A stretch of 64,000 nt of DNA from Humulus lupulus (lineage: Eukaryota; Streptophyta; Magnoliopsida; Rosales; Cannabaceae). The stretch's first letter is position 1. The number at the start of each line of letters is the position of its first letter. Location of the stretch: the NCBI RefSeq assembly GCF_963169125.1, contig NC_084794.1, positions 227,661,409 to 227,725,408 of the forward strand. Reading direction: 5' to 3'. The notes below the pieces were generated by a model. That model saw only the letters and a list, made by a program, of their open reading frames with translations. It ran no database searches and was not told the DNA's origin. Positions 1-12,300 of this stretch are shown piece by piece. The translations under genes and the position numbers were made by a program.

Positions 1-340
1 AGAAGCTGCGCTTGAGACACTGCTGCATGGGCGAGATAGTGTCCGTGAGACCCTGCTGTGTGGGCGAGGTGGTGTCCGCGAGACCTTGCGCGCGAGACGA
101 TATTGCGTGGGCGAGGTGGTTTTTGCGAGACCCTACGCGCAAGACACTGCTGCGTGGGCGAGGTGGTGTTCGCGAGACTCTGTGCGCGAGATGATGCTGC
201 GTGGGTGTGGTGGTGTCCTTGAGACCCTGCGCGCGAGACGCTGCTGCATGGGTGAGGTGGTGCCCGCAAGACTCTGCGCGTAAGACACTGCTGCGTGGGT
301 GAGGTTGTGTCTGCGAGACCCTGCAACATCGTGTGGGGGC
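1..340. repeat. GC-rich minisatellite inside the partial LTR
   Basis: Degenerate tandem units of about 50 bp are built around gcgcgagac, gctgcgtgggcgagg and tggtgtccgcgagac. Successive units are imperfect but clearly repeated from base 1 to about 330. The repeat opens short reading frames that carry no recognisable domain. The sequence at 54930-55640 occupies the same place in the complete LTR of this family but has a different unit. Confidence 0.8.
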
Positions 341-608
341 TATCTCCACCCCAAGCATATACTCCGAGGGCCATGAGGTGGGGGTCTCGTTCAAGAAGAA
401 TTTTGGTATCCACAGAAGCATGTGTGTGAGACGGGGGCATCTTGCATTTGCCTCCCATGGGCATGGAATGACCTCGTGAGGCCTGGGGCCTCACAAATGT
501 GTGGCCTCTTCTGCCTTTATCATGTACTTGACGCCTTCGGTGCCCCTTAGCCGTCTACTTCAATAAGGGACCAGACCTTTTTTCCTTGGTGGATTTTTGG
601 CATCCACA
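1..608 (-). mobile_element. Partial LTR of the minisatellite-bearing LTR family (5' end of the LTR at 608)
   Basis: Read on the minus strand, this stretch begins TGTGGATGCCAAAAATCC at 608. The complete LTR at 54575-56564 has the same first 18 bases. It then passes through a unique part with a block (gagacccccacctca) also present in that copy, and enters a GC-rich tandem repeat that runs off the left window edge. The other LTR end lies outside the window, so neither the TSD nor solo-versus-complete status can be decided. Confidence 0.75.
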
Positions 609-1094
609 CCTAGGAACATAAAATCAAAAGTTATGATTTTATGTGAAACAAAATAATTTGCAAGGCTTGACAGAAATGATGAATTGTTGTCCAAAAATCT
701 CTATTCCTAGCATTCTCTATGGAAATGCTTGAAGCTACAACAATGAAATAAGATTAGGATACACAAGCCTTAATCCTTCATACAAGCCAAGCTTTCCTGA
801 TGATGATCTTGGAGAAAACTAGAAATCTTGGAACTAGAGAGAGAGAAAAAAAAATCTTTTAGAGAGAGAGAGAGAGGGGTTAGTGATCAATCCACCAATT
901 AATTCATATGAACCTCTTAAATAGTATAAGACCATCATTATACTCAACCAGTGAGATTAGAGCATTTAAATTTAACTTTTGGAGTTAAATTACGTAACCG
1001 TACGGACAACCAGTAATAGCCCAGGCGACACATTATTTATGACCAGGCGATCCATCTCCTGGTCCGTTAAGTCTAGGGATTCAAAGCTTCGAGC
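609..1094 (-). other. LTR-like stretch of unassigned family, probably minus strand
   Basis: No gene is visible. On the minus strand a TATA-like TATTTAAGAGG (913-924) is followed by a pyrimidine-rich CT-repeat leader (about 838-877 on +, gagaga runs). This resembles the promoter and leader of a plant LTR. Upstream of it, 1020-1075 holds repeated short words around ccaggcga and cctggtc. Neither end of the element is clear, so the family is left open. Confidence 0.35.
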
Positions 1095-1310
1095 GACGTG
1101 TCATGGAGGATGCTACTTGGGAACTAGAATCGGATATGAAGGAATGGTTTATGGAAGTATTCAGGTAAGTTTCGAGGATGAAATTTCTTATAATGAGGGG
1201 AGAATTGTAATATCTATCTTTTGGCTTTGAGGGCATTTTCATATTTTTTCATGTGAGGGTTATCTTGATAATTTTTCATGTATTTGTTGTTTCCTATTTT
1301 GTGGTTGAGA
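1095..1310 (+). mobile_element. Chromovirus 3' end remnant: chromodomain tail, PPT and first 100 bp of LTR
   Basis: The frame reads a chromodomain-type ending (EATWELE-like residues followed by DMKE). It is followed by the polypurine tract gaggggagaa (1195-1204) and an LTR start TGTAATATC at about 1206. Only about 100 bp of LTR follow before the sequence switches to reverse-transcriptase code at about 1320. The same arrangement recurs at about 3150-3370, so two 3' ends of one family sit in tandem here. Confidence 0.7.
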
Positions 1311-3265
1311 ATTACAGTAGAGACTGGCCAAAGTTGAAGATTGCCTCAGATAATTCGTCGAAGGATTTTCCAAGATCGTTATTCCATTGAAAGAATTAAC
1401 AAAGAGAGCCAAATGCTTTCTTGGATGGATAAATTTGAGCAAAGCTCTCAAGAATTGAAGGAGAAATTGATAATCGCTCTTGTTCTTAGCCTTCCATCAG
1501 ACAAAGAAATGTTCACAATGTACTACAATACTTCCAAGTAGGGTTTGGGGTGTCTTAATGTAAGTAGCAAGGATGATAGCATACACATTGAGGTAGTTGA
1601 AGGAATATGAATAACAATATCCGACCCATAATCTAAATTTAGCAACATTCGTGTTGCTCAGAAGATTTGGAGACATTATCTCTATGGGGAAAAGTGCGAG
1701 ATCATCACAGACCATAAGAGACTCAAATACTTCTTCACCAAGAATGAATTAACTATGTGGCAATAACTATGGTTGGAGTTGGTAAAGGATTACGACTGTG
1801 AAATTCTTTATCATCACGAAAGGCAAATGTGGTTGTGGAGGCTTTGAGCCGAATGAGTTATAGTCAAGAAGCCATGGTAAGGAATGTTTCTTCATCTCTC
1901 TTGGAAGAGATGAATCAAACAGGAATCGAAATTGTAAAGCAATAGTTAGCCAATCTTACATTGTAGCCTACCTTGTTAGAAAAGATCAAGTCTGGACAAG
2001 AACGGGTTGCATACTTAGTGAAATAGAAGGAGGCAATGCAGGGTGGAAACTTAAAGAATTTTGGTCTATCCAATAGTGGCATATTGAGGTACAAAGGGCG
2101 AGTATGTGTGCCTGCATATAAGGGAAAAAATAAGGATATCCTAGATGAAGCCCATACCATTCCGTACTCGCTACAACAAGGAACCACAAAGATGTAAAAT
2201 GTTCTCAATACTTTATACTGGTGGCTCGAGATAGAAAAGGAAGTTGAGTATGTGGAGAGGTGTCTTACTTGTCAATAAGTGAAGGCAAAGAACTGAAGAC
2301 TAGCAAGGCTACTACAACCCTTGAAAATACTTCAATGGAAGTGGGAGAAGATTGCCAAGGATTTTGTGATGAGGTTGCCAAGAATGCAAAAGTAGCACGA
2401 TGTTGTCTGGGTAATAGTGAGCAAATATATGAAGTCAACATAGTTTTTGGCCATAGACATGAGTTATTCGATGGATCAGTTTGCCAATTTTTTATTAGTG
2501 AAAATGTGAGGTTGCATGGATAGTTGGTCTTAATAGTGTTCGATAAGGATCCGAAATTTACCTCCACATTCTAGGAAATTTTGCATAAGTTAGTGGAGAT
2601 GAAACTAAAGTTCAATAGAACATTTCATCCATAGACGAATGAACAATGGGATAGAACAATCAAAACTTTGAAAAAGCTATTTAGACCTTATGTCTTGGAT
2701 TTCTATGGGTCTTGGAGCAAGTATTTATTGTTGATTAAATTCTCTTACAACAACAACTACCAAGGGAGTATTGGAGTAGCACCATATAAGATGTTGTACG
2801 AGCAAAAATGTCAATCACCGATTCATTTTGAAGAGATAGGCGAAATGAAGTTTTATTAGATCGGAAGTAGTGCATGAGGCTAGGTCCCTTGGTTTCCTCA
2901 GACCCTATGATGTTCTTTACATGACTGAACATGTAGTGTATGCTTTGGTTTTCCCCCAGCTCTAGTAGGCACTCGTGACATATTTTACGTGTCGATGTTG
3001 ATGAAATATATATCTGATCCATCACATGTTTTATGCTATGAAACATTGGGGCTATAGGAAGACTTAACATACGATGAAAAGCCTATAAATATTATAGACA
3101 TGAAAGATAAGGAATTGCGAAACAATAAGTTTTTCTTGGTCAAAGTACTGTGGAGAATAATGACGTGGATGAAGCTACTTGGGAACTGGAATCAGATACG
3201 AAGGAATGATTTCTAGAACTGTTAATGCAAATTTCAATGATGAAATTTACTATATGGATGAGAGA
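1311..3265 (+). pseudogene. Ty3/gypsy chromovirus pol remnant (RT thumb, RNase H, integrase, chromodomain)
   Basis: This is a heavily decayed polyprotein. At 1345-1540 the frame gives the RT thumb and connection (FVEGFSKI-like, WMDKFEQS, then LSLPSDKEMFTMYYNTS), which leads into RNase H. RNase H continues to about 1850 with several stops (HHRP.RLKYFFTKNEL-like, and VVEAL.R for the usual VDALSR). The integrase follows to about 2860, with YVLDFYGSWSKYLLLIKFSYNNNYQ and APYKMLYEQKC being family-typical. A degenerate GPY/F and chromodomain part ends near 3230. Gag, protease and the RT active-site region are missing. At least eight stops or frameshifts make it non-functional. It resembles the Tekay/gypsy-2 pols of this window. 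Lineage assignment below chromovirus is an inference. Confidence 0.8.
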
Positions 3266-4330
3266 ATCGCAATGTTCGTGTCTTTTAGCTTTGAGAGTAG
3301 TTTTGTAATTTTTCTTGTGAGGTTGTATTGGTAATTTTCATTTATTTGTTGTTGCCTATTTTGTGGTTTAATTTTTTTCATCTTGTTATGACATATGATG
3401 TTATCGGAATAAAAGTTATCTTTTGGGATTTAGTCTCCAATAGATTACTTAGTGGGCCTTGAGCATGGTTTTTAGTTGATTAAGATGTTTTAAATAAAAT
3501 AATAAGAAATTATGGTATTTATTAGAGCCAGTAATTATAATCGAGAATTATTATTATTATTATTGTAAGAGCAGTATTAGTATATCACATAAAAAAGGTC
3601 TAAAGTTAGAGCACTAGGTTTAGAAGGAAAGGGTAGTTTAGTAAAAGATTAAGGGTTGGACTATTTGAACCAAGGGATAGCTAGAGTTTCAAGCATTTGA
3701 ACCCTAGAATTGCCTTGGCTACTACGCAATTATAAGGAGTGAGTTAAGGTGGTGTGGTTGAACACTAGGAAAGGAAAGAACACTAGGAAAGGAAAGAATA
3801 CTGATCTTTAATACTCCTCGTTTCTCGCGTGTAATAGGGGTTTAAACCTCTTCTCTTGGTAAATGAATTTCTTCTTGGGCTTTCTTAAGTTTTCACATAA
3901 GTTATTAATGCATGCATAGATAATAAGATTTGTATGCTATAAATTGGGATTTGATGATGTTGTATGTTAAAGTTTAGAATTGTGTATATTAATGGTGAAA
4001 TGCATGCTTGGGGTCTCGGGTTGGGGGTTGTATTACAATGTTTATAATATAAATAATGTCATTTGATGATTAAGAAATAAACTGGGTTCATGAGAACCTA
4101 GTCCATACGTGTAGGATGATAGAAAGTATTCTATGATTATTATTGATGATGATTGCATGCTAGATTTTTTAATTTGTTTAAAAAGGGTAGAGTCATGCTA
4201 AGGGGCTCGGCCAAATGTGTCTTATCCGTGTATGTGAGTGCTTAATGATAGCTTAGAGAGGAGATAAGCACCAGGGTCAAAAAGAGAACTCTAGCCGTGT
4301 GTGTGCAACAAAGGGAGGAATGATCAAATG
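3266..4330 (+). mobile_element. Probable LTR of the 1311-3265 chromovirus remnant
   Basis: It starts at about 3268, where the sequence aligns with the LTR start at 1206 (both read tcttttrgctttgag, then ttgttg-ccta-tttgtggtt). No coding potential is visible. It contains an (att)n run at 3548-3567, an 18-bp direct duplication aacactaggaaaggaaag at about 3763-3796, and a leader-like stretch. The 3' end is not resolved and 4330 is only where the resemblance to an LTR body fades. Confidence 0.45.
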
Positions 4331-5491
4331 GCTTAGTTTCCCTTTCTTTTCATTTTGGTTTGTTAACTACCTTTTTTCGCTATTAAGTTAATAAAACAGA
4401 ACTTTAAAGAAATGCAGTAAACAGCAAGAGAATTTACATTGTTCAGTTTATTAATTAACCATAATCCACGAGGCTATTGTATTAGGATTGGTGAAGCTTG
4501 GTTGGGAAAGCTTCTATAGAGTTTTAGGCAACGAATTCGCAATGCTCTAAATACAAAAGTTTGGGATCCTCTTACAATGGATTCCCTAGCCCTATTTACA
4601 GGGGCTGGGAGCAATTAATTCCCTTAATGAGAAATTATTACAAAAATCCCCCCAAATGATTGGGATTAAAAGCTAATTAATACACTTTTTGTGATATAGG
4701 AAATGGTGGGGCCGTGCGTTTAACACGAGGCCAATTTACGAGGTTGCAGCCCACCATATTTTGGGGAGACACGCCCTTGACAATGTCTGATAGTGGTTGC
4801 ACATTTTTTCACACCAGGCAAAGCTTGGGACATATTGTTTATCTCCTGTACGTGATCGACACCACAATTTGTAGGACATCAGCTTTTTCAGACAATTACC
4901 TGTGGGCTAGGGTCTCTGCGCGCGACACCTGGCACTACCATCTAGACTACGAGAAGTCTTCTCGCAAACTAGGAGGACTCACAAGGAAGAACCTTAAGAT
5001 AACATATCCAAGGTTCTCAGGGCGTGGCCTGTCGGATGATAACTTTCCCCCGATGAGCCACCTGAGAAAGAAGACAACCTATCTTGTGAGTAGATAGTGA
5101 GCTCAGTAGAGATCACTAAACCCCCTTGGAGAACCTAACTACTCTCGGAGACTGCCACGTGTCCCTTGGTAAAAACACATACAATATTGCTCAAACGACC
5201 AGATGAGCGCTCCCCTCTTTTTTATCATCCACTATATCCGTTCGTTTACAGCCACCATCTTATGGAGAACTGATATCCTTTCATCTCCACCATTGATCTC
5301 ATCTATTTTGACTCTAGAGATCTCACGGATCTCCCTAAGAAGTTTCTTCTTAATGGTTCTAAGCACATGAGGCTTTATAAAGGGTCTGCAAACCTTATAC
5401 TAAAACTTAAAAAAAAAACAAAGCTAAAAAAACAAGTAGGAACCAAATATACTTACGATACGGTGAGATGAGTCTTTTCTAGTCTTCAGTA
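4331..5491. other. Unassigned repeat-like DNA
   Basis: No supported gene. A 127-codon open frame at 4714-5097 lacks any domain I recognise. The minus strand shows a possible promoter CTTTATAAAGCC at about 5371-5382 and the plus strand holds a G-box-like ccacgtgtcc (5155-5164). Together these suggest a further decayed LTR, but its ends and family cannot be fixed from sequence alone. Confidence 0.3.
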
Positions 5492-5495
5492 TGTA

Positions 5496-8401
5496 TGCTG
5501 AAGGATTCTTTAAAAGAAATGAACACCCAACTAATTTATATTTACAAAAATACCACTTTTAATACTTATAAAGAAAAATATCAATAATAGTCTGGAAAAT
5601 ACAGTGGGCCCTTATTAAAAGCAATGCAATATGGGCCCAATGTTCAAAACAAGATATCTTTATTTAATTTAAAGAAAATAACGACAACCCACTGAGTTCA
5701 ATTATAAAATAAAATAAAAACTGGTAAACGCTATGGTGTTCTGGATCGTTTCTCGTCCACTGGCTCCCCACAGCATACATAGTAACTTCAATGGAAATCA
5801 CCCAGCTCACCATGCATGCCAAGCAAATAACCTAACGCCTACCTGAAAGGGGGAAAGTAAGGGTGTAAGATAAAAGCTTAGTAAGGAAGTACAAATAACA
5901 CAACAAACAGAACAATATAACATTACTATGCTACTATCTGCCTTTAATGAAATATAACACACAGTCATTTCATCTCTATATACTTTATTTAGAAACAGTC
6001 ACACAAACAATAAGTCTTAGGAACCAAGAACCCTAGAAACTGATCCTCCTGTCCCCACATTAGGGTCTATGGCACATCTGCCCTGTGGATTACATCACAC
6101 CTTAGCAACACCTTTATTGTATCGCGGACATAACACTAACAACAATGTTTCTTTCATTCAAAAAATTGCCTTAACTTACCACATATGATACATGTTTTAC
6201 TTTCAAACATTCATAACATAATTTCATAAAAGTCTAGCTAACTTCCTTACCTCAAGTCCACGTTACAAAATCCATTATATCGAGAACGCATCACAACGAG
6301 CCTAAAATTTTATAACAATCACTTGCCTTAATATAACATTCGTGTAATATCCAAAAATTCACGTAAAAGTACACTTGCATGTGCCATGAAAATGTGAGAA
6401 AATCTCACAACAAAAAATACCCTATGTTAAGCATGTTTCTAATATCAGTTTAATACAACAATTGATACAACGCTTAGGGATATAACACAAGGCAAAATTT
6501 AAAGCCTAGGGCGAAACTATCATGGGATAAATAACACATAAGCATGCTTGTATTAATAAAAAAAATCATGAAAAACAATACCACATCCATCCTATCACCC
6601 TAGGTCGAAACCCTAGAGTTCCCAAAGCGACTTAACACATGCATTGACATTTCCAAACAAAACCCTAACTCTATTTCATACTTGGCCAAAACTACCATTG
6701 GCAAGAATCAAAGGATTTCAACACAACCATCTTTCAAAACATACCAAATCTCATAGTAACAAATCATGATAAATCTATAACAAATAATAAAATAAAGAAT
6801 CAAAACTATTTTTACTCATTGTGGTCGCAACCCTAATAACATAAGTGCGCAATTATTTTCCAACATAAATTATCTACACATAAACATGATGCTCAACATG
6901 TTTTATCATAATCCTACAACATGAAACTTAATAATTTATTTCAAATTAACACCCTGGTGGCCAAAACCCTAGTGGTCGAAACCTATAAAGTCAACACACC
7001 TAGCATGTTTCTATAATGACACAAAACCATATTCCATACTCAATTGCAAATTTAAAAGAATCTAAAACCCATTAAAGAAACACCTTCTATCATGCTCCCT
7101 AATAGACATAAGGCCATATCTTGAATTAATACTCAATGAAAAATCACAAGTTGAAAAGCATACTACCGTAGCCGAATATGCATCACTCTTCATCACATAA
7201 CATCATTGCAATTACAACACTATCAATATCTAAACAATATTAATATCAATATGTATTTATATCATAACATAATGGATTCAAATATCACCATATCTTTCAA
7301 ATTCATATAAGAACACAATATGCTAAACAAAATTAAAGGCTAAACAAAATTAAAGGCTAAACATCTAGAATTCCTATAAGCATCATGGCCGAAACATGTA
7401 GACAAAACCACAAGAAGCGATATTAACAAATCACACTCATCCTGCAAGAATCCAGATACATTCTTAGCATGCTCTTCTATTCAATTCAATCAAAGAAAAC
7501 AATTATTTCAAATCCATAAACAAGAATAGAGAAGCAAGAACACCAAAAACAATCGTTCCTTACCTCTTGTAGGGTTTGTGGGAATCAAACTTAGAGCACT
7601 AGAGATCCATCCCTTGATGATATTCTAACTCTATGCCAAATATTAGTCAAGGTTGTCTTAGAGTCAAGAAGAAGAAAGAATAGGAAAACACAACCAAAAC
7701 TCAAAGACATTACCTTAGTGTTGATCAACCCAAACTTGATCCTAGTGTTCTTCTTCCCTTCTCTCTTCTCAAAATTTCAAAGCTCCCTCTCTCACTCTCT
7801 CTATAAGTTTTGACCACCACAAGCAAAAATGAGAGTCAAGCACTCTCATTTCCTATTTATACTCTAGTGGCCGAACCCTAGGCTACGAAAGAAAGCCAAT
7901 CTTTGCTTTTATTTCCTTTAATTTTTTATTAATAAAAAATATGTAGTCAACATTGCCAAATAAGGAAACAACCCATTTTCTTGCTCCTCACTCACCGTCA
8001 CGCCACTCCTTCTCTCTCTTTTTTTTTCCATTTTTTTTACTATGTGAACACAAGGTATCAAAGAGAAAAGGGATTCAATTCTTTTATTGGCAAAATTTTC
8101 TAACCAAGGAAACTCTCAATTCCCATGCTCTAGTCTAGGTACAAACCTTTTCTCATGCATGCACATTCTTCTTGCCATGCACCCACACGCACACAATCAA
8201 GCATACAACACACATTCACGCGCATGCACACACCATATCAAGATAAGAAATAAAACCAATTATTGTCACACATTGAAATTAATAATTTTATAAAAATAAT
8301 ACAATAAAACAATCATTTAAATATTCACCACATATAAATTTCTACAAAATGAACAATTAAAATAAACTAATTAAATAAAAAAAATATTCTGGTTCGCAAC
8401 A
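5496..8401 (-). mobile_element. Probable 2.9 kb solo LTR
   Basis: On + it runs TGCTGAAGG to TTCGCAACA and is flanked by tgta on both sides (5492-5495, 8402-8405). Read on the minus strand it starts TGTTGCGAACC and has a TATA box TATAAATAGG (7852-7861) followed by a leader with ct-repeats. A conserved-looking downstream block aagcttttatcttaca lies at about 5864-5879. No pol or gag code is present. The phrase ggccgaaaccctag recurs in variants (6605, 6961, 7870 regions). The TSD is only 4 bp, or 5 with a shift, so the limits are moderately secure. Confidence 0.6.
7322..7363. repeat. Short tandem duplication
   Basis: The 20-bp word gctaaacaaaattaaaggct recurs in two overlapping direct copies inside the LTR. 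It looks like simple replication slippage. Confidence 0.8.
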
Positions 8402-8419
8402 TGTATAAATGATCTTAAT

Positions 8420-8950
8420 TAGGACTGATCATTGGGCGGGTTGGTCGGGTTACACGGAATTTTTACCCATCCAATATCATAACCGGGTTAGGAAAAGTGA
8501 ACCCCTAACTTGCCCAAATAAGGCAAATATTATTTTAACCCATCCAATAGTTTGGGCTGGTTGGGTGAGAAGATTTTTTTTGCCAAATTACATTTTTTTA
8601 GTTTTTTTTTTCCTTTAAATACTAGTACTAATAGTGTGAAATTTATCTTTTTAAGCTTAAAACAATATTTTGAATTTATAGCCAAAAAAATAAAACAAAA
8701 CTTAATTAATTTAATTATGTAGATAATATATTAATATATTTAAATGTATTAAAAAAACAGTGTACTCTTAATTGGACGGGTTGGGTTATGTTGGGCGGGT
8801 TGATAATTATTTTCAACCTGCCCAATGTAACAATTGGGCGGTTTAAATTTTTGTCGGTTTGTTCGGGTTGCGTTTTTTGGCGGTTTTTTCGGGTTAGTTT
8901 GGGCGGATTATTCGGGTTGGGCGGGTTGTAAAATTTTTTGGATAGCCCTA
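8420..8950. mobile_element. Non-autonomous hAT-like MITE
   Basis: A 531-bp element has short imperfect terminal inverted repeats, TAGGACTGATCA at the left and TGGATAGCCCTA at the right. It is flanked by an 8-bp near-identical duplication, atcttaat (8412-8419) and atattaat (8951-8958). Subterminal regions are packed with gggcgggttgg-type words, in direct orientation near both ends. Eight-bp TSDs and subterminal repeat arrays are typical of the hAT superfamily. It has no transposase code, so it would depend on an autonomous partner. Confidence 0.75.
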
Positions 8951-8958
8951 ATATTAAT

Positions 8959-9310
8959 GTGTTTCTCATGTTTGAATACTCAATTGTTCTATTCAAAAAT
9001 TGTATTTCTCTAAAACCCTACCTATCTAAGACACACTATTTTGATTTTGTTTTTGAGTTTCCCATTATGTTTTGTACTTTCACCTTTGATAGCTCTATTA
9101 TATTTTATGTGAGGATTCTCCATTTATCTAGGAGGTATAATTTCACTCTCCACTTTACATTATTTTCCAAATCTTTCTTTAATCTTTGAATTTTTAAGAT
9201 TTACCTTCATACTATGCATGATTCTTGATTAGTCTTTAGGGTTTGTATTATTCAATTTTTTCCTATTATCCATTGTTGATTTATAGTGTGTAAGCCATAA
9301 ATTCCCAACA
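8959..9310 (+). mobile_element. 3' fragment of the Ty1/copia LTR family
   Basis: It aligns along its length with the 3' part of the copia LTRs at 24637-25573 and 32840-33769. Shared blocks include ttgtatttctctaaa, agactattttgatt and tctttaatctttgaattt. It ends in CCCAACA like the other two. The 5' part is missing and the hAT-like MITE lies against its left side. Confidence 0.8.
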
Positions 9311-9399
9311 ACACGTTCTTCCACTATTGAGAACAGACTCCATTCATTGTTATCCCATACCTTGAGTTTAAATCCAAATATTCTTGTAGTTCATTAGAA

Positions 9400-12300
9400 A
9401 AGAATGTCGTTGGATAACCAACGATATGAAGCTTTAAAAGAAGTGGTTGGGAAGCTATGAGCAAACAAGTTAGCAAACCCGATACTTGTTGAGAAATGAA
9501 ATAGGAAGTGGAGGACATGTGCTAACTTAATAGATTTAAACAAGGCCTTTCCTAAGATTGCTTCCTACCACCTAATATAAATTAGCTTGTGGATGTCACA
9601 TTAGGGCACTAACTACTAAAATTTATGGATACTTATCAGGGATATAACCAGATAACAATACATGTCATTGAATATAAGCATATTAGTTTTATAACCAATT
9701 AAAGGTTAGTTGGTTTGATTAATGCTGAAGCTACCTACCAAAGGTTAGTAAACAAGATGTTTGTTGACTATATAGGTTGAAACATTGAGGTCTATGTCGA
9801 CAACATGCTGGTCAAGTTAAACACTACCAATTACCATATCATTGATCTGACTATGTTTTTTAGCATCCTCAAGAGAAAATGAAACTTAATCCCCATTATT
9901 GCTCATTTGGAGTTGAACCGGAGAGGTTTTTAGGTTTCGTAGTCAACTCGAAGGGCATAGAGCTGAAACATAAGAAGATAAAAGCCCTGTTCAACATGCC
10001 CTTACAAGCATAAAGACGTACAAAGTTTGATAGGTCATATCACATCATTGAGCAGGTTTGTTCCTAAGGCAACTAATAAGTGTCTTCCCATTTTCAATAT
10101 TCTAAAAGGGAACAAAAATTTTGAATGGGGGTGAAGAATGTGATAAGGAATTTTTGTCGTTGAAGAAACTCCCTGCAACACCACTTATTATATCAAGGTC
10201 TGTAAATTGAGAAGTCTTGTTCATCCACCTAGTTGTTACAAAGTATGTATTGAGTGCAACTTTAGTCGCAAAAGATAATCTTGTGCAACATCTAGTTTAT
10301 TACATAAGTAAGAGGATGTTAGGAGTAGAAGCTTGGTACCTAGTATTAGAGTAGCTCGCCTACTACCTAGTACTTGCGCTGAGGAATCTTTGATCATACT
10401 TTCAGGCACATCCAATACATGTACTAATTGATCAACCAACAAATGTTGTAGAAACTTAAATCCTTAGGTTGATTAATCAAGTGTCCAGTGGAACTCCGTT
10501 AGTTTTAAATAAAATATCATCCTCAGACTGTGATAAAAGGTTAGGCCATAACAAGATTTATGGCTGAGTGCATTGTGATGACCGAGGAGGAGGAAGCCAC
10601 AACTGTAACTCGTATGAAGATGGTTCATCAACTAAGAACAAATCAGGTGCATAGATTATTTTAATAACTGTCAAAGGTCATCATTTCCATTCTATAGATT
10701 ATTTGGGTTTGGCACTTCCAATAATGAAGCAGAGTATGAAGTTCTACTTGTCCAATTAAAAATAACTGAAGAGCTTAAATCTAGGACCATTTAATAATGT
10801 GAGTCATAGTTTGTGGTAAACAAAGTGATCAAATAATACCAGTCACATGGCTTATATATGGAAGGCTATCTAGAAAAGTTCAAGAGAGGATTTCAACAGT
10901 TTGAATACTTCTTGATAGAATAGGTCTCATACGACCAAAATTTAAATGTTGATGCCTTGGAAAATTTTTCAACAAAAAAAAAATGTGGAGACCTTGAATG
11001 TGGTGCCTGTCAATTTTTTAGAAAAATCAAGTATTAGCGAAAACGAACAGGTTGAGATGATCGATGCCTCATTGACCTAGATAACTCTTATATTAGAGTA
11101 TCTTAGAACCGAGTAGTTGCCTAAGGACCAGAACGAGGCATGAAAACTTTTATACAAAGCTCCTTAATTCGTACTTCTTGGTAGAAATCTGTATTGCAAA
11201 GGTTTCTCAATGTTGTTGCTTCGATGCGTTACTCCAATGGAATCGAGAGCAATCCTAAAAGAGGTCCACGAGGCTTTTGTAGAGAGCATCCTAGAGGGTA
11301 GAGCCTTGTAGATTTTTTTTTAGACAAAGGTACTATTAGTCAACAATAAACAAAGATTGTCATGGGTATGTCAAAAGATGCAACAAATTCTAAGGAATTT
11401 CTACTATTGCTCATGCTCCCCTATCAAGCTAACAATGATGATGAGTACTTGGCCCTTTATTTTTTGGGGTATCGACTTGATATGGTCTCTACCTGCAAGT
11501 CGATGAGGTGTTCAATTTGTTGTGGTAGTAGTTGATTACTTCATAAAATGGGCAGAAGCTGAGCCATTAGCCACCATCACCTTGAAGTGAGCCTTCAACT
11601 TTGAGATCAACAACTTTGATTATCATTATGAACTTCCAAGAAATATCATATCGGATAATGATGAGTGTGTATTTTATGCACTCATTCCTAAATCTTTAAC
11701 TTTGATTTTGTGTGTTTACCTCAAGATTTTATGTGAATTTGATGTGTTTATCTTAAAGTGTGCATGAATAAGCTTAATTGATGATTTTGTGGCCAATTGA
11801 GATCTTCAAGCTTTATTTTGACTATGAATCTATCATTTTCACGAAGGTCTCATGAAACACAAAATTGTAGATCTCTTTCTCAGATGTCTAAAACATGTTG
11901 TATCGTCACATTTTTAGTTTGAATGAAAACGTTATGCATATTTTACTAAACGAGGTCGAATCAGGAAAAATGAGCTCGAAACATCGTAATTAAAGCTCCA
12001 GGTGACATGTTACTACATAAGTTGTGACTTGTCACCACTTCCCTGCCAAAAAACATAATTTTTGAGAAATGGTGCAGCATATCACCTAGAAGGGCTGTGA
12101 CATGTCGCCATATTCCCATTTTGACGGAGTTAATATTTTGGACTTATGTTTCACTCCAAATTTTAAAAGAAGTAATAATTTTGACGTCCAAAAGACCAAG
12201 GAGGCTATAAATAGAAGAAAAAAAATACATCAATTAGAGATGGTGAAACACATTGGAAGCATCTAGGAAATCCTAGGAATTGATTCATCTTAGCGTTTTT

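Noticed and set aside
12..283. Open frames with Arg/Cys-rich repeats
   Set aside because: They arise from the GC-rich minisatellite of an LTR; no start context or domain.
4714..5097. 127-codon open frame
   Set aside because: No recognisable domain, and the surroundings look like decayed LTR DNA.
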